NCBI GenBank assembly: GCA_021794275.1
Contig: JAJYRD010000075.1
Coordinates: 1 to 46,686 of the forward strand
Source of the DNA: Pseudomonadota bacterium
Lineage (GTDB): Bacteria > Pseudomonadota > Gammaproteobacteria > Acidiferrobacterales > Acidiferrobacteraceae
DNA: 46,686 bases
Direction: 5' to 3'
Position 1 is the stretch's first letter. Every line of letters begins with the position of its first letter. Under the pieces are notes generated by a model. It worked only from the letters and a program-made list of their open reading frames with translations, had not been told where the DNA came from and did no database searches. Below are positions 42,589 through 46,686 of this stretch, piece by piece. Made by a program: the position numbers and the translations under genes.

Positions 42589-43374
42589 TCAACCTCCGTG
42601 GCGGAATTCGGGGTAGATCAACATACCGCCATCCACGGCCACTGTGGTCCCGGTGATGTAGCTTGCCAGGTCGCTCGCGAGGAATGTGACGACGTGGGCG
42701 ATCTCGGAGGGTTTGCCGAGGCGCCCCATCGCGATCTTCTCATCCAAATCCTTCAGCGATTCGGGATCGGACCACACGGGCTCGTTAATCGGCGTCTGGA
42801 TGGCGCCCGGCGCGACGGCGAGCACACGTATGCCCTTGTCAGCGTTTTCCTGGGCCAGGGTCTTCGTGAACATGGAAAGGCCGGCCTTCGCCGTCGTATA
42901 GGCGCTGTAGCCCTTCCATGGGATGAACTCGTGCACCGAGGTGACGTTGATGATGACGCCACGGGCGTTTTTTTGCATGGCGGCCAACGCCGCCCGGGCG
43001 CAGTGGTAGGGACCTATGAGGTCGACGGCGAGGACTTCTTGCCAGCGTTGCGGGTCGTCTTCGCCCACCACCGCGCAGGTGCCATCCATGCCGGCGTTGT
43101 TGACGAGAATATCCACGGATCCGAAGGCGCGGTCGACGTCCTGCACGAGCCCTATGGCGGCCTGATGATCCGAGAGGTCGGCGGAAAAGGCCTGCGCACG
43201 CCCCCCGATGGCTTTGATCGCCGTGACCACGCTTTCGGCCTGCGCCTGTCCGCTGCGATAATGGACGGCGACCGTGGCGCCGGCTTGCGCCAGGGTCAGG
43301 GCGATGGCACTGCCGAGACCACCGCTTGCCCCGGTGACGAGTGCGGTACGACCTTCAAGACTGATCTGTATCAT
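42589..43374 (-). CDS. Short-chain dehydrogenase/reductase, glucose 1-dehydrogenase-like
   Basis: The 261-residue classical SDR has the cofactor motif TGASGGLG near residue 15, DLSD near 67, NNAG near 94, the catalytic serine in NVTSVHEF near 146, and tyrosine and lysine in SAYTTAKAG near 159-163. The C-terminal VAPGAIQTPIN and TGTTVAVDGGMLIYPEF blocks resemble bacterial glucose 1-dehydrogenase-type SDRs. The basic residues after beta-2 (HYRSG) suggest NADP preference. ATG 43374 is preceded by AGGAGGGG. Residues 3 to about 172 are exactly duplicated at 38776-39285. The actual substrate is not certain. Confidence 0.85.
   Translation of the reverse strand: MIQISLEGRTALVTGASGGLGSAIALTLAQAGATVAVHYRSGQAQAESVVTAIKAIGGRAQAFSADLSDHQAAIGLVQDVDRAFGSVDILVNNAGMDGTCAVVGEDDPQRWQEVLAVDLIGPYHCARAALAAMQKNARGVIINVTSVHEFIPWKGYSAYTTAKAGLSMFTKTLAQENADKGIRVLAVAPGAIQTPINEPVWSDPESLKDLDEKIAMGRLGKPSEIAHVVTFLASDLASYITGTTVAVDGGMLIYPEFRHGG
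42860..43369. repeat. 510-bp direct repeat, right copy
   Basis: This is the source copy within the intact dehydrogenase, matching 38776-39285 base for base by eye. Recombination between the copies would delete 4084 bp with the transporter and the AbiE pair. Confidence 0.9.
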
Positions 43375-43737
43375 GAGCCCCTCCTGATTTCATTATGAAA
43401 GTCCTGACCGATCCAATCCCCGTTCTGCGCAGTCAATTGCAGGGTGCGCGCCGCGCAGGGTATCGCCGTCAGGCTGAACGCGTGCCGCGCCAAAGCCTCC
43501 GCAAGGACCTAGGCCTCGAGACGTCGGTCGGGAACGAGGAAGTCCACGCAAGCCCCGAACTGGCGCTGGTTACTCGGCACGCCTACCGCGACCCAGCGGA
43601 ACGCAACACCGCGCTTCATTGCAGCAAGAAAACCCGGACATCCATTCCCCCGGATCACGGGACGTGCTCTTGCGGACAACCGGGCCCGCTTGAGACAGCT
43701 CCAGCTTATTTCGGAAAAACCGAATGCTTGCCAACAC
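43375..43737. other. Intergenic stretch without a recognisable gene
   Basis: About 360 bases between the dehydrogenase start and the end of the GFA-family gene. It holds the dehydrogenase promoter region. Open frames here show no family motifs. Confidence 0.5.
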
Positions 43738-44136
43738 TCAGAGAGGGGATTCCGGGTATTGCGGCAAATCGTCGCTGCAAGACCATTCTGCCCTCGAATC
43801 CCAGAATATCGTTGCCTGGGGCCGCATCGGGGGCTCGGTATCGAGCGATCCGGCCGGAATGACAACCGCCTCGATCTCCGGAACCTCCCTGGCCACAACG
43901 CTTCCGCAGTTGCTGCAGAACTGACGCGAAAAGCGCTTCGCTTCAGGGACTTTGTAACGCCTCAGAAAGTCCTCCCCCTGGGTGAAGACGAGCTTTCCGT
44001 GCTTCACCATAATGTTGGACGCGTGGCCCGTTCCGGTCGACTTCCTGCACCGCTTGCAGTGGCAATGATAGAATCCCGCAGGCTCCCCTTCCAGTTCGTA
44101 TCGGATCGAGCCGCAAAGGCAACCTCCGATCAGCAT
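43738..44136 (-). CDS. GFA-family zinc-binding protein
   Basis: The 132-residue protein belongs to the glutathione-dependent formaldehyde-activating (GFA/CENP-V) family. The zinc ligands are visible as GGCLCGSIRYE near residue 5, HCHCKRCRKSTG near 27 and FCSNCGS near 77, and the family ending (here DDLPQYPESP) is present. It is the small stand-alone form typical of many proteobacteria, with unknown function; a formaldehyde role should not be assumed. ATG 44136 is chosen because GGAGGG lies five bases upstream and the family N-terminus then aligns; a start at 44160 would add eight residues. Confidence 0.85.
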   Translation of the reverse strand: MLIGGCLCGSIRYELEGEPAGFYHCHCKRCRKSTGTGHASNIMVKHGKLVFTQGEDFLRRYKVPEAKRFSRQFCSNCGSVVAREVPEIEAVVIPAGSLDTEPPMRPQATIFWDSRAEWSCSDDLPQYPESPL

Positions 44137-44162
44137 GAATCCCTCCAGGCTTCGCAACAAAA

Positions 44163-44614
44163 TTAGTGAGTATCATTCAATAGCTTTGTATCGATCAGGA
44201 ACCGGTAGAGCCGGCGGCACACGGCGTCGTAGACGACATGCCCTTGTTCATCACGCGCGTGACGCCACAGGGACCACGCGTTTCATCAATGTGCTTTAAG
44301 ATGAGCGTACGAGTGGGAATTTTACGGGCTTTCCCGTCGATATTCACGTGGCATATCAGTTCGCTGCCCAAGGCCCAGAAATAGCCGGCGTACCTCTTCA
44401 CCGTTTTCTTCGTCCGCCGCTCACCGATCAAGGTCAAGAGAAAGGGCGCAAACTCCGCCACGATCCGTCCGCCCACGGGTACGTCCAGATCAGGGAAGCC
44501 GGCCCAACTTCGCGTCCAGCGGTCGAAGTCTCTAAAATAGGTCGTGAGGATTGCCCGGGCATACGAGGATGCCTTAAGCGACCCCTGTTTCGAAAAGGTT
44601 GCACGCTTAGTCAT
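44163..44614 (-). pseudogene. Hypothetical gene with a 3' frameshift
   Basis: From ATG 44614 the minus strand encodes about 112 residues without a known family (MTKRATFSKQG, then RAILTTYFRDFDRWTRSWAG, FLLTLIGERRTKKTVKRYAG). After DETRGP the open frame turns into low-complexity residues and stops at 44195, while a neighbouring frame continues with protein-like LWRHARDEQGHVVYDAV, then RRLYRFLIDTKLLND to a stop at 44163. A small frameshift near 44275 therefore seems likely. I cannot assign a function. Unshifted translation would give a 139-residue product. Confidence 0.4.
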
Positions 44615-44623
44615 GGAACCCAC

Positions 44624-44954
44624 GACGTTATTGAATCGCCGTTATCATTTCAAGGCCTTCGTGTACGGCACGGTCCGGGTTGCGCAAGCCCACGGAAACA
44701 CCATTGTGAGTGCGCGTCGGCCCTCGGCCTGCGGGACGGGACGTCAAGTCGCATTCGCGCTCTCGATCTCGGCGCAACGCATGATCCGACGGCGAAGCTG
44801 CGAGATGTCTGCTGCTGCCCTGCGGCCGAGCTGCGCACGCCTCCGGCGCACAAGACGCTTGCCCACCATAACTGGATGCCGCATCGATGTCCGGGCGGGT
44901 AGTCTACGGCCATCCGTCCGGACCTATGCCTCCCGCGGACTACGCGCCCTCGCC
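44624..44954. other. Degenerate stretch beside the IS110 remnant
   Basis: About 330 bases with no gene. A minus-strand piece (ADISQLRRRI) may be a further decayed scrap of the IS110 transposase, but the similarity is too weak to list. Confidence 0.35.
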
Positions 44955-45216
44955 TCACTCGTCGGGCAGCCCGCGCAGCTGGTTTAGCTGCGCCGTACAG
45001 AACTTGAGGAGCTGAGAGCGCATGCGATGCAAGCCGAGCAGCGCCCGTTGGTTCTCGGTCTTCCCGGCTACGGTGCGCATGCCCGGCTGCTGGACGGCCG
45101 TCCAGATGGCGCGCATCAGTGATGCCCGTCTTGTTATGCGGCACGAAAGGGTGGATGAATTTTGCGCACTGCAACACCGCTTCGCGCCGAAGCGCCTTCA
45201 ATATACGCGCCCACAA
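44955..45216 (-). pseudogene. IS110-family transposase remnant
   Basis: The minus strand reads KFIHPFVPHNKTGITDA in one frame and, after a frameshift near 45110, WTAVQQPGMRTVAGKTENQR, then ALLGLHRMRSQLLKFCTAQL and NQLRGLPDE before a stop. These are the conserved central blocks of IS110-type (DEDD) transposases, normally VKPYVKTNKTDAADAEAI followed by the LLxLHRMRSQLxKxRT block. Only about 85 codons are left and both ends are missing. Confidence 0.7.
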
Positions 45217-45617
45217 GTGTCGGAGTTGCGAGGGCCCTTAGCATGCAGCTCCGGCATCCCCGGTCTTAGGAAAGGGTTCGTACCATCTCCCTGGCGCGCA
45301 GCGACGGACTGAGTGCGCGGCGACAAGAGCACTGGAAATGCGATCGGGCTTCGCCAGGGTCACGGTCAGCTCCGGTCCGTGAAACGCAGCGGTTGTCTCC
45401 AGGCCCCTTCGATTTAGGGTGGCGGGGGCCTCGGCCTGGGCTTGGTATGGAAGGGGTCGGATTGCTACAACACCGGATCCTGGTCTGCCACGAAACACCG
45501 GACGTGGGCGCGCGATTGCTTATTTGGGACCACGATACCTCATCCCGTTGAGTGTCGCAAAATTGCCCCAATTTCGGGCGAGGTAATTGAGACGTGAGCT
45601 GATGCCTCGTGTCTCTG
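45217..45617. other. Intergenic stretch without a recognisable gene
   Basis: About 400 bases between the IS110 remnant and tRNA-Leu, on the 3' side of the tRNA. It may contain further transposon debris; I see no intact gene and found no direct repeat of the tRNA 3' end. Confidence 0.45.
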
Positions 45618-45704
45618 TGGTGCCCGAGGCCGGAATCGAACCGGCATGTCCATGCGGACGAGGGATTTTAAGTCCCTTGCGTCTACCTGTTCCGCCACTC
45701 GGGC
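45618..45704 (-). tRNA. tRNA-Leu (UAA)
   Basis: The minus strand folds as a class II tRNA. The acceptor stem is GCCCGAG paired with CTCGGGC, then discriminator A and an encoded CCA. The T arm has GGTTCGATTCC. The anticodon stem AGGGA/TCCCT encloses the loop CTTAAAA, giving anticodon UAA. The long variable arm fits leucine. The total is 87 bases including CCA. Confidence 0.93.
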
Positions 45705-46066
45705 AGGGGAGGTCAAGACTAGTAGGTCTCGCAGCGCACTGCAATGGCATTGCGGCCCACGGTGCGGATTTTAGACGAGTCAGGGGGTCCTTGAGGGATA
45801 GGCGCGGACGACATGCCCCGCAGGGAAGTTGGGGCACGGTAGGGGGGGTTCGGTCGCCAAGCAGAGCGTTTGCGGGCGCCCTGCGCGCGCAGGGCCCTTG
45901 CATTGCCAGCCGGCCGGGAAGCCTCGCAAGCGCCCGAGGGGCAGGCATCGAGCCGCATACCGCCTTACGAGGGGGTTCTTCTTATGCCGAGAGGATCGAA
46001 TGCGCGCCGCTCACTTGGCGGTGCTGGGGTTTGCGCGCGTTCGCGGTGAGGCGCACCCCGCCGCGT
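45705..46066. other. Intergenic stretch between tRNA-Leu and the next gene
   Basis: About 360 bases without a gene. It contains the tRNA promoter region and an 18-bp perfect palindrome, GCCCTGCGCGCGCAGGGC, at 45878-45895, whose role is not known. Confidence 0.5.
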
Positions 46067-46091
46067 AAAAAAAACCCCGGCAAAGCCGGGG
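46067..46091 (-). terminator. Rho-independent terminator of the beta-helix gene
   Basis: On the minus strand CCCCGGC-TTT-GCCGGGG forms a 7-bp GC stem followed by eight T residues, starting 24 bases after the stop of the parallel beta-helix gene. Confidence 0.93.
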
Positions 46092-46114
46092 CGTAAAGAT
46101 GACGCCAGGAGAAT

Positions 46115-46686
46115 TTATTGTGAGGACTGATAGGCGCCAAGATCGTAGGATCCGCTCGTCGGCCGTGCCACGCCATTGAAGTCGTGGGTTACGGACGGGA
46201 GCACGATACCTGCGTTGATAGCCGGACTATTCGCGCTCAACGTCAGGGTCGAGGTGCTCGCATAGAGCGGGTTGCTCACCGTCGAAGCCTTGTCAAGCCC
46301 CGTGGTCTGCTGCCAGGTCGGGAAGGCCATGCCGTAGATATTCTTGTCATCCCACTCGAAAGTGACGCCGTTCGGGTTGAAGTACAGGTTATGGTCGATA
46401 TGGAGCGTCGCGTAGTTAGTCATGGCGTGCGGCGCGATAACCTCCATAGGCCGGTTGGTCAGGTTATAGAGGACGTTGTTGCGGATGTAGACGTTGGTCC
46501 CCGCCTGCCCGAGCGCCGACTCGTTCGAGATCATGATGCCGCCATGGCGCGTGATCGCTGTGTTATAGCACGAATTGTTGTAGATCTCGGCGTTATACGA
46601 AGACGACTCGGCGAGACACGCGCTCTGGTCATTGGTGATGACGTTGTTCTTCACGATGCTGTTGTAGGACTCGTAGGTCTTGCCCG
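46115..46686 (-). CDS. Right-handed parallel beta-helix protein, C-terminal part
   Basis: The gene continues beyond the right edge of the window; about 190 C-terminal codons are visible. The sequence shows repeated short asparagine-rich turns (KNNVITND, IYNNSCYNTAI, YIRNNVLYNLT, IDHNLYFNPNG) spaced about 22-30 residues apart, characteristic of right-handed parallel beta-helix (NosD- or pectate-lyase-like) proteins. The last part, LTLSANSPAINAG followed by DFNGVARPTSGSYDLGAYQ, is a common ending of secreted choice-of-anchor or polysaccharide-acting beta-helix proteins. Substrate and export signal cannot be judged because the N-terminus is outside. A strong terminator follows. Confidence 0.85.
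   Translation of the reverse strand, partial: GKTYESYNSIVKNNVITNDQSACLAESSSYNAEIYNNSCYNTAITRHGGIMISNESALGQAGTNVYIRNNVLYNLTNRPMEVIAPHAMTNYATLHIDHNLYFNPNGVTFEWDDKNIYGMAFPTWQQTTGLDKASTVSNPLYASTSTLTLSANSPAINAGIVLPSVTHDFNGVARPTSGSYDLGAYQSSQ

Noticed and set aside
45618-45704. Phage-type attachment repeat of the tRNA-Leu 3' end
   Set aside because: I looked for a second copy of TGCCCGAGGCCGGAATCG in the window and found none.
1-46686. CRISPR array or rRNA operon
   Set aside because: No regularly spaced short repeats and no rRNA sequence were seen.

Overview
The window is GC-rich, densely coded chromosomal DNA from a gammaproteobacterium. The order alaC-hom-thrC / recJ / cysM-exonuclease-rlmD-ykuD-nagZ-udg-uvrC-pgsA, the many ATGA overlaps, and the TonB and molybdoenzyme genes suit an Acidiferrobacter- or Ectothiorhodospiraceae-like chemolithotroph. 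The genus is a guess; only the class is reasonably supported.

Region 1 (1-14027, + strand) is a compact core block: alanine and threonine synthesis (alaC, hom, thrC), an RpfE-type protein, recJ, cysM, a PolB-like exonuclease, rlmD, two cytoplasmic murein-recycling enzymes (YkuD protein and nagZ), a family-5 uracil-DNA glycosylase, uvrC and pgsA. Region 2 (14028-19138) is sparse. It holds a minus-strand pair (multi-pass membrane protein and VWA lipoprotein), a truncated C39-like peptidase and a broken TonB receptor.

Region 3 (19139-37888) is the most interesting part: a nitrogen-heterocycle uptake and catabolism locus. It has an intact TonB-dependent receptor and a minus-strand operon (cupin, biuret-hydrolase-like cysteine hydrolase, guanine-deaminase-like amidohydrolase, HpxW-like Ntn hydrolase, exported NUP-family nucleoside protein). 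A divergent plus-strand operon encodes a three-subunit xanthine-dehydrogenase-type Mo hydroxylase, an AllA-like lyase, a cyanuric acid hydrolase/barbiturase-family enzyme, XdhC, a MobA/MocA-like protein and a GntR regulator. Then come exbB-exbD-tonB and an NCS1 permease. Four 16-bp sites of the form tGGCAC-N5-nTGCT (sigma-54 -24/-12 type) lie before the receptor, the cupin operon, the Mo-hydroxylase operon and exbB. I infer an RpoN-controlled nitrogen-scavenging regulon that takes a substrate through the outer membrane, hydroxylates it, opens the ring and strips the nitrogen.

Region 4 (37889-45617) is a scarred accessory stretch: IS200/IS605 and IS110 remnants, an EamA transporter and a frameshifted AbiE toxin-antitoxin pair, flanked by two identical 510-bp direct repeats from a duplicated short-chain dehydrogenase (one copy truncated), then a GFA-family gene and a frameshifted hypothetical gene. 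Region 5 holds tRNA-Leu(UAA) and the 3' part of a parallel beta-helix protein with a strong terminator.
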